From contig SSNP01000081.1 of NCBI GenBank assembly GCA_006937955.1, positions 739,464 to 803,463 on the forward strand: 64,000 nucleotides of DNA, written 5' to 3'. Shown here piece by piece: positions 30,706 through 42,800 of the stretch (positions are counted from its first letter, which is position 1; each line of letters opens with the position of its first letter). The DNA is from Pachypanchax playfairii. Lineage: Eukaryota; Chordata; Actinopteri; Cyprinodontiformes; Aplocheilidae. The position numbers were made by a program, and so were the translations under genes. Below the pieces are notes generated by a model. That model was not told the DNA's origin. It worked only from the letters and a program-made list of their open reading frames with translations, and made no database searches.

Positions 30706-32759
30706 TCATTTCGGTGGATACATCAGTCCTTTGGTGTAATCTGTGCATCCTGTTTTTTCTGCAATCCATTTGTTGTAGTTGGTCACCTGAGTGTAAACAC
30801 CTGGCTTGTTCACACTAGCACAGCCAATACCCCAACTCACCACCCCGAAGAGAAACATGCGACCTGACACTTCACACACCAACGGACCCCCCGAGTCACC
30901 CTGTGAAAAAAAAAAAGGTCAAAGATGTCAGAAATGAGTCATCTGTTTATCATATGCAATCTATAAATAATAAATTGAACATTAATTTACCTTTTTTTTC
31001 ATTTTAATTTGCACATTCATAGAATAATGGATATTATTGTTATATTTCTTCACATATATACTTACTTGACAGGCATCTGCAGTCCAATCAGGACTCGCAG
31101 CGCAGAACATGTTCTCAGTCATGCGGCTTTCGTAATCTGGTGCACGTTTACACGCAGTGAAAGAGAGCAGCGTTACATCCGCCTGTTTCAAGAGCTTAGA
31201 ATACTCCCAGGAAGCTGCAGACAACACAGAGTCAGGTCTAAGAACCACTGAAATGATTGAGTCACCCATGAGTCTGTTGCTAAAACTTACTGGACATTTG
31301 CCTTCCAAATCCTGCAACGCTACACGTGAAACCAACAGGAAGTTTGGTGTGAAGTGGAGGAAGGCAAACTGTCCGTGCAGAAGGGGTTTTCTCTGCACAT
31401 CCTCCATTTGTGTTTCTGATCTTTAGCAGTGCTGAAATGAAAACACACGTATGAGCTCTGCACACTTACACAAAACTTCACATCAATGTTCATACACACC
31501 AATATCATTGTTGAAGCTGGACGCGTTAAATTCTTCATGCATGATTAATTTTTCCACAGTGAAGCGCTGCTCCCTGCTAACATCTGTCTGATTGATGGCA
31601 GTCCTTCCCAGGTAGACGGACAGGTGTCGGGTATTGGTAAGCTCTCTGAACACACCAAAAGCAAATCATTTATGCACAAACCATTTCAAATACCATAAAA
31701 GTACAGTGTGATAAATGCAGGAGGGATAAAGGAGATAACAGTGTTGTGTTTTCTCACTCTTCAAAGAAGCAGTGTGCAGCTGTGAGAACCCAGCAGGGTG
31801 AGATGAGAGAACCACCACAAAGAAACGTGCGTTGTTTGTAATAGATGGCAGAGACCCATGGGTGTGACTCTATGGCAGTGAACGAGCCACCCACAATTTT
31901 ATTCATCCTCCGCTCGGAGCGTTCACCACATGTCCGTTCTTCAGAGAAAAGGAGAACGGATCAGTGATGCAGGAACTTACTTCATGCTGCTGAGACTAAA
32001 TTAAAACAGATATATTTACCTGTATCTACAGGAAAAGGAGGTGCTGTTGCTGGTGTTCCTGTTGATCTTACTGCTGGTGTTGAACCTGTGTTGAAGCAAA
32101 AACCGAAAAGGATTAGATCAATCTAAATCAAACATTCAGGTATTTATTTATTTATTACATAAAGACAGTAAAAATGGTGGCTTACATCTGGGAATATCAC
32201 AAAATTCTCTCCTGACCCCCCCTCTTTTACGGACAAAGCACCAGGGCATCAAGCTGTTGTCGGGATTCCTGGTGTTAAAGCAAAATTGCTTTAAAAGTCT
32301 GCCGCTTCTTTTTTATATAAAAAATCAAAATCAAAATTAAAACGTACCTGCAGAAGTTGTGGTCACCAATTCCCTGTGAGGCGCCCCAAGAATGATAAAT
32401 CCGTCCCCATCTGAGACATTTACGACCATTTGATGACCTAGAGACAGTTCCTCTGTAACTGCTCCCCTCTCGGTACCGACACAGTTCTGCTGCTCACACA
32501 AAGAGTCGAGAACATTAAGTGGATCTGGTTATTCATTTAACATATTAATCTAATTAGATTTCCAAGATAGGAAACTTACAATTTTTGTTTTTCTTGGAAG
32601 GTTTTGTAAAAGCCTGAATGAAACAAAAAAGATAAACATCATTTTTAATACAACCTGTACAAGTTTTCTTTAACCTTAAAGACATTTCAGAATATTACTT
32701 ACCACATTCACGCTGAGTGCCGCGAGGATGGAGACGATGACGAAAAGATTCATCTTCAT
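30706..32759 (-). CDS. plau: urokinase-type plasminogen activator, EGF-less form
   Basis: Secreted serine protease that would activate plasminogen. Exons: 32703-32759, 32580-32613, 32348-32489, 32186-32268, 32020-32085, 31758-31938, 31500-31645, 31291-31431, 31066-31214, 30706-30900; 397 residues, all in phase. Order: signal peptide (about 1-19), short Lys-rich peptide (AFTKPSKKNKN), one kringle (ELCRYREG ... FCDIP), Ser/Thr/Pro linker with a Cys for the interchain bond, activation site MNK|IVGG, trypsin-like domain. Catalytic triad: LTAAHC His, NDIALLKI Asp, GDSGGP Ser; Asp at DACQGDSGG gives Arg/Lys specificity. The receptor-binding EGF exon of mammalian PLAU is absent; zebrafish has such an EGF-less paralogue (plaub). 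Adjacency to vinculin matches human PLAU-VCL. Minus-strand AATAAA near 30331 is the likely poly(A) signal. Confidence 0.93.
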
Positions 32760-32861
32760 TTCTGCTTTTGCTTCTGCTTATTGGGATATTTTTGTCTGAA
32801 AGAGGAAAAAAACAAAGAAAAATATAGAAATGAAACTACAGAAGATGAATGAGTATAAGGA

Positions 32862-32871
32862 CCTTATATGG
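32862..32871. promoter_or_regulatory. CArG box upstream of plau
   Basis: CCTTATATGG, an exact SRF consensus, about 100 bases upstream of the plau start codon, in the stretch that the pseudogene copy lacks. Chance occurrence is possible (about four expected in the window). Confidence 0.4.
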
Positions 32872-33789
32872 AGTGTTTTTATAGCATATGACAAAGCAAA
32901 CGTGACTTTGAGAGAACCATGTGGTTTCTCTGCGTTGTAGCACATTAGTAACTCCAACAGCTGCAAAATGGATTTTTTTTTTTTTATTACCAGGGGGAAT
33001 ATTCAGAAATGCAACAGCTGTGACATCTCCTTCCAATCCAAACATTCAGTGTCTTGCAGTAGTTTATAGTTTACTGCACGGGTGTGTTTATGTCAGAATA
33101 CGATGGTTTTCATAAGATAGCAGCAGCGAGAGGATGTTCACTGTGTCTGTTCTATGCTATTAAGATAGTTTTTATCTGTACAATGAGTACAACATCAATT
33201 TAGGTTAACAGATTACAGTGTTTATATATTACATCACAGTAACATGCACATATCAAATAATTCATGCATTTCTAGAAAAAGCTTTACTTTATTTAGATTT
33301 ACTTTACTCAAAAGTTAAAGTTAAATAATGCAACAGTCAGATTTATTTACCTTGTCGATGTCTTTGTTTTCCCAGAAGAAGAGATTACCTTCTGCTGCTG
33401 AGTTGTTCGCCTCCCTAAACTGATTCCTCCTTCTGTTACTTGCTGTATAAATAGTTTTGTTTGAAGTAGGAGGTGTTAATGGGCTCTTCAGGAAACATCA
33501 CGTATATACAATTACATACGGTGGCTGACCAAGTCAAACAATCAGTCATGTCCTGTGACGAATAAAGTGACACACCTCCTTCCTCTCTTTGCCAGTTTAA
33601 TAATACACCCAAACTTGGCAGTGCAGTGAGCATGGGGCTCAATTTGGAGACTGATGTTAGAAAAGTTACACATACAGTTTGTTTATTATAATAAGACATC
33701 TTTTTATTGTGTATAAAACATTATCTGTATCATAGAAAAAGTGAATCTTTCTAAAACATTTAATTGAAAGGTTACTGACCACTTAAAGC

Positions 33790-33945
33790 ACTTTTACACA
33801 ACAAGTTACATTCACCCTGATTTGGAATTCGGGGATTGCATGAGGTTCAGCGTTTTGCTCAAGGACACTTCGACATGTGGAGCTGGGATTGAACTACCAA
33901 CCTTCAGATCGGGAGATGACCACTCTTCCTCCTGAGCCCCTAAAT
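33790..33945. repeat. SINE-like dispersed repeat
   Basis: Blocks tgctcaaggacacttcgac, atgtggagctgggattgaac and a gagccc end match, from memory, a repeat spread through teleost genomes. The reverse strand holds AGTTCAATCCC, resembling a tRNA-type B box, so a tRNA-derived origin is possible. No A box or clear ends were identified. Confidence 0.5.
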
Positions 33946-36340
33946 TATGTCCTATTGTTGTTTAAGTTCTAAATAGAATAAAAGTTCATCTTTAAGTGGC
34001 TTTAGAGACAGATCACATGACCTTACTACCCCTCCAGTTCAGAGTGAACAAATATAAACCAATTCAAGGTTTTGTTCTTTTATACTTTAATTACACTGAT
34101 CAGAAATAAGAAAAAACTGCTTGTTCTTTGCTTTTTAAAATTATCTTATGTGATTTTACTTGTGCAGTAAGATTTAATAATGGATGTTTCATTTAATGAG
34201 ACACATATTCTCCCTCCTTAATGATGAGTACATGCCTCATCTATATGTTTGCATCCTCATGCAGAGCTGTATCATTATTTATTGTCTCACTCTTTGGAAC
34301 GCCTTAATTATCAGGAAACAATCTTAGTGTTTAACAATGTTTTCCAGCTTTAAAATCAACATGACATCACTTCTCTTTAAACAATAGTTTTTGATGAGTA
34401 GCCAATTCAGGACGGGGATTTCAAGACTAAAATCTCCCGAGTGAATCTGACTGGTATTACTCACATTTCCTCTTCATGTGAAATAAATAGCTTTTCTTCT
34501 TAAAATTATTTATATATGTGTCCCATAAAGTTGCTTAACTAAAACAGAAAATATATCATAAAATTACCCAACCCAGAAATACTTTTTAAAGTAAAAAAAC
34601 CTCCTGATTACTTCAGTCTAACACTTCATAAATAAAGTCTTGCATCATAACTGAAAGGTTGGATGATCTGCCACGTTCTCACTGCTTGTTTGCTGCAGAT
34701 TTAGACTCACTGTTTTATTTTCTGCGCACATGATTTGCCTATGTGTGAGCATGTCATTTCTAGATACACTGCTACAAAAAAACGAGTTAAACATGAAAAA
34801 ATGAGGACTAGAATTAGTCGCTGTCATGTTTTACTTCATATATCAAATCGCACATGAAGAGGTTTATAGAATTTTTAGGTTTGAGAACACGAGAACAGGT
34901 AAAGAGGAAGAAAATAACAAGAAATGAGAAAAAACATTTTGATTGAAAAACTAATACTTTCATACACTGGACAACATCTGGATCAAGCTATGTTTACATG
35001 AATCAGTCTTTCTGCTTCAAAACGTAAACTAAAATGTCATGTTCTGTCATGTTTCATTTTGAATCCTTGTTGCATATATAAGCTGTTTTCTTTACTTGAT
35101 GAGAAGCCTTGATGAAAACGCATCACTGACCACAATGAATGAGAATATTTCACACAGACAAACAGATCATCTCAGTGCAACAAGCTGAACCGCGTGTGGT
35201 TTTCAACTTCTCTCAGTTACAAGAAAAATCCTTTGGCTTCTTCTTTAATTAATGAGAAAATATGTCCTGACGTAAAAATACACAAACTGTTTTGTTTGAC
35301 AACATCAAAGATTTTATGATTAGTGAATTATAATATAATCCTATCATAATATTTTTGTCACTCATATATTGCGGCTGCAGTGATTACTTAGCATGCATGT
35401 ATATTGGACACACCCATAGCAGCTGGTCCGCGTTGTCACACATCCTTTCTAAAGAATTACAGCTAAAAACCAAAAGGAAATGAGTTAGTTTCAAACGATA
35501 AACGTTTTGTTTTGTTTTATTAATAAATTCCAGGATTTCTCTAAGAATTATTGTGATAAAAATGTACAGACAAGATTGTTCCATCCTAAATTTCAGGGTG
35601 CAAAAATTTTAAACTACTTTAAATTCTTTCTAATTTTGTTCTCAAAGAGCCAGACTTTCCTTTCAATGTTCTAAAGTGATCTTGATTATGGTTATTTTGG
35701 CTTTTTTTTAAAAAATGGTGAGAGGTGTATCTGGTCATGACAGTATCTAAAAACTGTCTTTTAGAAAATAATATAGAAAATGAAGAATCATCATCTATTC
35801 TATGAATCAATGCTTCTTTAGGTCAGAGCTAGAAACAAAATTCTCAGATACAAGGACTGAGAACAACTGAAAAAAGCCAATTTTAAAGAAAAAATTCTGA
35901 ATGCCACAAAAAGCACTGTTCAAGACCACTTTAAAGGATTACAAATATTCTAGCTAATTGGAAGCAAAATATAAATAACCGAAGGATTACTCAAGACTTT
36001 TGCACAGAACTTTATAAATAGCATCAGATAGACAAAGAAAAAAAGAGACCCAATATGTTGCCTGTCAGTTTCGGTCTCTGTCTCATTCAGGTCTGATAAT
36101 CTAAACAGAGTATTTGGCGCCATCTAGTGATCAAATAAGGGAAGTGTAGAAAAAAAACCTTTTTCTGTGCCAGGGGTTTTCCCCACTTTTACAATAAAAA
36201 ATAGTCATAATAACGAAACAAATTTTACACACACTTAGACATCACGATTTAAAAACGTTTAGTTCACTGGTTCTATATTCAAGAGAGCAAATAAAATGAA
36301 ATATATAGAGAGAAATATTACTTTCGAGGGACTGTGAGAC
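33946..36340. other. intergenic AT-rich DNA upstream of chuk
   Basis: Includes the distal part of duplication arm B (to about 35370). No exon or transposase recognised. A CTCF-like motif lies at 36118-36130. Confidence 0.6.
36118..36130 (-). promoter_or_regulatory. CTCF-like motif upstream of chuk
   Basis: Minus strand reads TCACTAGATGGCG, differing from the CTCF core CCACTAGATGGCG only at the first base. It lies about 250-450 bases upstream of the likely chuk first exon. Confidence 0.45.
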
Positions 36341-36586
36341 ACGCATGCGCAGTCTCCTCCTGTTTACTTTCACTTTAGGCAGACATTGTGCAGTTTAGTC
36401 GCTACAGTTTTCCTCCACAAAATTGAGCAAAAACGCTAAACAAAGCTGTGGTTATTGAGTAAAATCATTGAACAGAGTCTACGTTAGGTGGTCCAGTCGT
36501 CATAGTAGAACATTAATTCAGAAAACAAGCGATAATGATCTGACAAACAAAGAAAGTACGCTGTCATCTGTGACTCTCCAGGACAG
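36340..36586 (+). promoter_or_regulatory. chuk: chuk promoter and 5' noncoding exon
   Basis: A splice donor GGACAG|GTGAGT ends a noncoding exon at 36586; the next acceptor lies just before the start codon at 36871. Upstream is GCATGCGCAG (about 36343-36352), an NRF-1-like motif, and TTTACTTTCACTTTA (36363-36377), near the ISRE/IRF consensus on the minus strand. The transcription start cannot be fixed without RNA data. Confidence 0.5.
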
Positions 36587-36870
36587 GTGAGTTGATGACA
36601 CTTAAAGAGCTAAAGGTTATTTTAGTAGGGAGTTTGATAAACATATAAGACCTATTTTGTTTTGGGTTTTTTAAAAACGTCATGGAAAGTAATATTGTTA
36701 GTCCTGAAACAACAGTGACCAAAACATCTAGAAGAGTTACCATCAAGACCAATAAGTGCAAATTCAGATGAAATACAGCATTCAGAACAAATACTTTTCA
36801 TGTCAAGACAGAAAAATATAAAAGAAATGAAATGAAATGAACCTTATACTTTTGTTTTCTTCAGCTCACA

Positions 36871-39800
36871 ATGGAGCGAGTTGCACCTAAACAGAACCAT
36901 CAAAGTGGATCTTGGGAGATGAAGGAAAAGCTTGGGATGGGAGGCTTTGGTCATATCTACCTGTACCAGCATGTTGTAAGTAGTGTCATTATATTTCATG
37001 CATGTTAGAGAGCTTCACACCCAGCTGGGTCTTGCTTTGGTTCACCTTGTGTCTGGTTCTTTTTGGAGCAGGACACGGGTGAGAAGATTGCTGTGAAACT
37101 TTGTCGTCTAGAGCTGGGCAGCAAGAGCAAAGACCTCTGGAGCAGAGAGGTTCAGATCATGAAGAAGTGAGAGTTTATCTTGCATTGACTTTATCTTAAG
37201 GCCTTGTCACAGTGATACGTACTAACGCCTGCAAATGCACTACTAATGATTTCAGGAGCATTTCTTATGGCCTCCTTAATGCAGCCTTACAGCATCCCTA
37301 TAATAATCTAGTGTTTATTATAGACCCTGTTCAGATGTTTGTGGCCAGGTCGATGATCTGGTCCAAGATTATTTACTTTTTATTTACTTCTAAAATTGTA
37401 AAGAACTGCATATTTTCACAAGGATATAAAATAGAGTCTGACAAAAAGCCATTGTTGCCACAAAACTACACTTCTCATTTTTTATGATGCCTGAGGCAAC
37501 ATGATGCAATGGCTCAGCAAAGATGTTACAGTCCCTTCTGACTGGCGGTCCAGCTCACGGAACTGAATCCAGCTCAGGTAAAGGTTCTGCTTCTGGATCC
37601 AGTTCTGCACCCACCAGTGTTGCTGTCTTCTCTGCAGGTCCTCATAAGCAGCAGCTACAGCTGGTAGATCGTCTCCATCCTGCAGCTGCAGCTGCAGAAC
37701 GTGCAGCTGGAGTCTCTCAGCTTGAAAAATAGAAGCTTTTCCACAAATTTCCAAGCAGATCTGATGATCAACACAGTCCACCACGTATATTTCCCAACAA
37801 AATGTGCCGACAGCTTGTCACAATAAAGGCTTGAAATTGCCGTTCGTGCATCTTAAAACAAAAATGTTTGTAACATCATCATTGGTAGACCGGAGGAAGC
37901 TTCCAACACACCTGAATGAAGCGAGCAAGAACTCTGCAGCCAGCGTATGACAGAAAATCACCTCATATTCTCAAGAATTCATCAAGTTATTGATGCTGCA
38001 GCCGTAACAACTTCCTGTACAAACGGGTGTTTGTGTTCAAGAACTCCAGATATTGTAGGAAACGAGGGATTCACACTAACAATGGGTTCATACGGGTCAT
38101 TGTGACCAAGGCTTTACACGTAAAATTCACTGGATGTTTATTGCTGTTTTGTTTCTTACAGACTGAACCATGTGAATGTTGTTCAAGCCAGAGAAGTTCC
38201 AGAAGAGTTAACTTCCATCGCTTTAAACGACCTGCCGCTGCTTGCCATGGAGTACTGCTCCAGAGGAGACTTACGCAAGGTGCCTAACAGACTCTGAACA
38301 CTGTTTTTGTGGGTTTTTTTTATTACATACATAACATCTTACTATTTATTTAGGTGCTATGTAAACCAGAGAATTGTTGTGGACTGAAGGAAAGTGAAGT
38401 CTTATTGCTGCTTAGAGACATCGGTAAATTTTTTATCCATCAAAGTCACTTAAATCTCATCGTGATGCAGGATTTTAATGGATTTTTCTTCATTTTGCAC
38501 AGGTTCTGGTTTACAGTATCTCCATGAAAATAAAATAATCCACAGAGACCTAAAGCCAGAGAACATAGTCCTGCAGGAGATTGATGGAAAGGTGATTCAC
38601 TTGTTGTGTTTCATACAAACATGTAGCTTGTGTAATCTGCAGTGGTGCTTCATCTGAATCAGACCAGCCTTATGCAGAAGTGCAGTATTAGGAGCTGTTG
38701 CATCATCACAATACATGCCTTTACTGAAGAAACTAACTAAATGCCACATGCATAAAAAACATAAATAATAACCTAATAAATAGCAGTATTATTTAGGAAA
38801 ATAGCGACATTTTACTCACCAAAAATTATTATTATTAACTGATTATTTGTGTACAAAATCCATCCTCCTTTCTTTCCTCAAAAAGAGTTCAGTTATTCTG
38901 TCGTGCTGATTATTGGTGCTATTCAGTTCCATCACGAAGTTAAAATGATGAATTTTAATGGCGTCCAGCTTTTCTGAAAATAATCCAGCATGTTTCCGTT
39001 CGTGCAGCCCGCTCTGGGTAGTTCTGGATACTATCCAATCAAACGGTGTGAAAATGCTGATGTCACCATACGCCTGCTGGAGGGTCTTTGTGTCGTCAGC
39101 TCAAAATCTGATCGGTTGAAGGTCTCCACATAGAGTTCTTGGACTTTGATCTGTCTGTTAACAAGTGATGGCTGAAATGCGATTGGTTAAATACTTTAAT
39201 ATGAAAGTACATGTCTGGAAGCAGCAGCCTGGTTCGCTGCTTATAATCTGCGATGTCATACACATTATTTATTTAATAGGTGTTACTTTCTGTTAATTAA
39301 AATCTTTTTCTGCCAGATTGTTCATAAAATTATAGACTTGGGATATGCAAAAGACCTGGATCAGGGCAGCCTCTGTACGTCCTTTGTTGGAACTCTCCAG
39401 TATCTGGTAAATATTCCTCTTCAGATTATTTTCCATTTGAATGTGTCGAGATTTGTGACCTCTCATTGCAGATCTGTCTTGTGTGCATGGCAGGCTCCAG
39501 AGCTGTTTGAGAGTAAACCCTACACTGTGACGGTGGATTACTGGAGCTTCGGGACGGTCATTTTCGAATGCATTTGTGGCTTTCGGCCATTTTTACACAA
39601 CATGCAGCCAGTACAATGGTGAGCCAACATCAAGAGTTTAAGTTTCTACCCTTATTTAATGACACTTTTCTGTTACTTCATGTACATTTTTTATTTAAAA
39701 CTCTAACAAATAGAAAATTTCTGTTAATTTCCTGTAATGATAGAAGTGCAGACAACTTTATCAAATCAGAAACTGGGTTAAGATCTGGACTTTGATACAA

Positions 39801-42800
39801 TGTTTCATACTTCCTGAACAAATCTTCTACAGTTTGAGCCTGATGGGTACCAAAATTGTCATTATTCCTTTTTTATTTATGCAACAATCAGCTGACTTCA
39901 TGTTTTGCTCCAATCAGAACTCATCACAACACGTTTAATGCTAATACTCAGATTTTGTTTTTGTTTCCTTGTGATAATTTTTGCACTGACTTTCAATTGA
40001 ATAACTTAAGAGGAGTTGAATAAATGTTAAGTCTTTGATCACAGTAATGTCTTTTTAATAACAGAGGCCTTTTTTTATGACTCAGCTAATTATTGAGTTT
40101 GTTTTATTTCTGTTTTTAGCCACATTTCTTTATGATTTTTTTTAGGATAAGCAAAGTTAAGAACAAAGGTCCTAAAGACATCATGGCTGTAGAAGACATG
40201 AATGGAGAAGTTCGATTTTCCCCCCACCTGCCGTATCCTGACAATCTCAGCAGGTAGAGACGGAAACAGTTTGTCGTTCTGACTGACAAGTTTTAGCTCA
40301 TCTTAAGAAATGAGTGTTTCACCTGCCTGTGCGGTTCACAGGCCGCTGCTGGAGCCAGTCGAGTCTCTTCTTCAGATGCTGTTACTGTGGGATCCTGCGT
40401 TACGCGGTGGAGGACCTGACCCAGAAACAAACAAGCCGTACTGCTACACTGCTCTGCAGAATATCCTCAACATGAAGGTTAATCATGCAAATAAAATGTT
40501 TTTACACAAGAACGAAAGAAAACCTCTCACGCTGCTTGTGTTTTTCCAGGTGATCCACGTCTTGGACATGACGTCCGCCCAGCTACACTCCATGGTTTTG
40601 GGTGATGAGGAGAGTTTGCACTCTCTGCAGCTTCATCTGGAGACACACACCCAGGCGCACATCCCCCCATCGAGTCAGGAGCTGCTGCTGGAGACGGGAA
40701 TGTCTCTGGACCCACGCTGGCCACCAGCTCAGTGTCTGCCAGATGGCTTGGTATGTGAAAAACACTTGCAGAAACATTTTCTGGTTACACGTATTTACAC
40801 ATTTAACTGTTTATTTTCTTTCAGCATGGCTGGGACAGCTCCATAGTCTTCCTGTTCGATAAGAGCCTCACCAGGTACTCTGGACCACTGACTGCCAGAC
40901 CTCTTCCCGACAGCGTTAACTTTATAGGTAAAACAAACTCTTATCTTTACACTGAATTACACTCTACTTTGGTTTACTTGCAACTGAGAATTTTTTGTTG
41001 ATTTATAGCAAATTCTGCATCAATTTTAATTTTGTGTGTTTAATTTGTTTTTGTGCCTTCTTTATTTTCAGTCAGAGAAACAAAGACACAGCTTCCTCTG
41101 TCTGTTCTCAGAAAGGTTTGGGGTGAAGCAGTCAGCTACATATGTGGACTGAAGGAGGACTACCTGCACCTGTATCAGGGGCAGAGGGCTGCTATGTAAG
41201 CACATTAAAACTCATTTGAATAGAAAAGTGCACTAACGCATGGAAACATCTTTGACCTGTGCTCATGTCTGTGTAGACTCAGCCTGCTGCGCTACAACAC
41301 CAACTTGATGAGATACAAGAACGTCTTGTTTTCCCACTCGCAGCAGCTCCGAGCCAAACTGGCTATCTTTAAGACCAGTATCCAGCAGGATCTGGAGCAG
41401 TACACCAATCAGATGGACAACGGCATCTGTGAGTGGATTTTATTGACTTCCTGGGAAACAGATGAGTTTCAAGTCAATATTTAAACCTCAAGTGAACTTC
41501 TTGTGTGTGTTTATGTGAAGCTTCTGAAAAAATGCTGAAAAAATGGAAAGAAAATGAAGAGAGGGCTGATGAGCTTACAGAGGTAGGACATTTATAAACT
41601 TTAATGTAATTCTTTTAAAGCACATACGTGAAATAAATACTATTAATGGATGTATTATTTTCTCCTCGTTGCTGTAGGTTGCAGATGTGGGTCGTCTTGA
41701 TGACGAGATCGTGGCCTTACATTCGGAGATTGTGGAGCTGCAGAGGAGCCCGTTTGCCAGGAGACAAGGCGATGTGATGAAACAGCTGTCAGTAACTCTG
41801 TTAGAATGTTTTCTGGTTTGAATCCATCCATCCATCCATCCATCCATCCATCCATCCATCCATCCATCCATCCCATACTTTTTCTCAGAGTTCCCCTCGA
41901 TTAGCTGAACTTATCTCCCTCTATCATCATTTATTTATTTATAAAGCACTTTCCACTACCAGTCAAGGATGCCCAAAGTGCTTCACACCAGAAGTACAAA
42001 TATAAAAGATATAAAAGATACAGTCGTAAAATGATAAAAACAGTAAAAAAAAAAACTGTAAAAACAAGGACGGCAATTGATTCCAAAGTTTTGGGGCTAG
42101 CACAGCAAATGAACGGTCACCCTGAGACTTACGTCCGGTTCTCGGAACCAGCAACACACACTGGTCCAAAGAACGAAGGGATTTTTGGGATTCCCTTGTT
42201 CCTGAAGATGAGTCAGCCATTGTTTACAGGAAGCTTGTCTCAGCTGCTTGTGATCTCATTCTTTCTCTTATTGTCCGCAGCTCATGACTGTAGGCGATGG
42301 TCAGAACATGGAATGATTTGTAAATTGAGAGCGTTGCTTGTATGACTCCACTCTCTCTTCATCATGACACATGAGTACAGCTTCCACATCAGTGTCTCCA
42401 ACAAAGCATTGATGCTATCTGAAGCTTCATCTAACTCTTGGCTGCACCAAGAGTTCTGAACAGAGTCAGTGACAAAGTGAATCCCTTTAAAGCAGTACTG
42501 AATAACTTTTAAAACTTTTAAGCTACAATTTTGAAACTTGTCTGAGTGGATACTCACCAAAAAACATGTTCATCTTCATTTTAGACATCACTCTTGACCC
42601 TGCGATGGCTTTAATATAGACTAAATAACCTCCATAATTCGGGTCTCAGCCAGAAGTGGTGTTCTGGTGATTTATGCTGCCCTGAAGAAAAATGACACCT
42701 TATTTCATAATGAAATGTCATTAGAGGTTTATACAGTGTTCTTGTTAATGGCGAGTCTGTCCTGTTCATTGTTTAAGCATAGTTTTATGATCCTTCCCAG

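Noticed and set aside
30982..31407. 141-codon single frame across plau exons
   Set aside because: It joins exon, intron and exon without splicing; the spliced model gives the conserved protease sequence instead.
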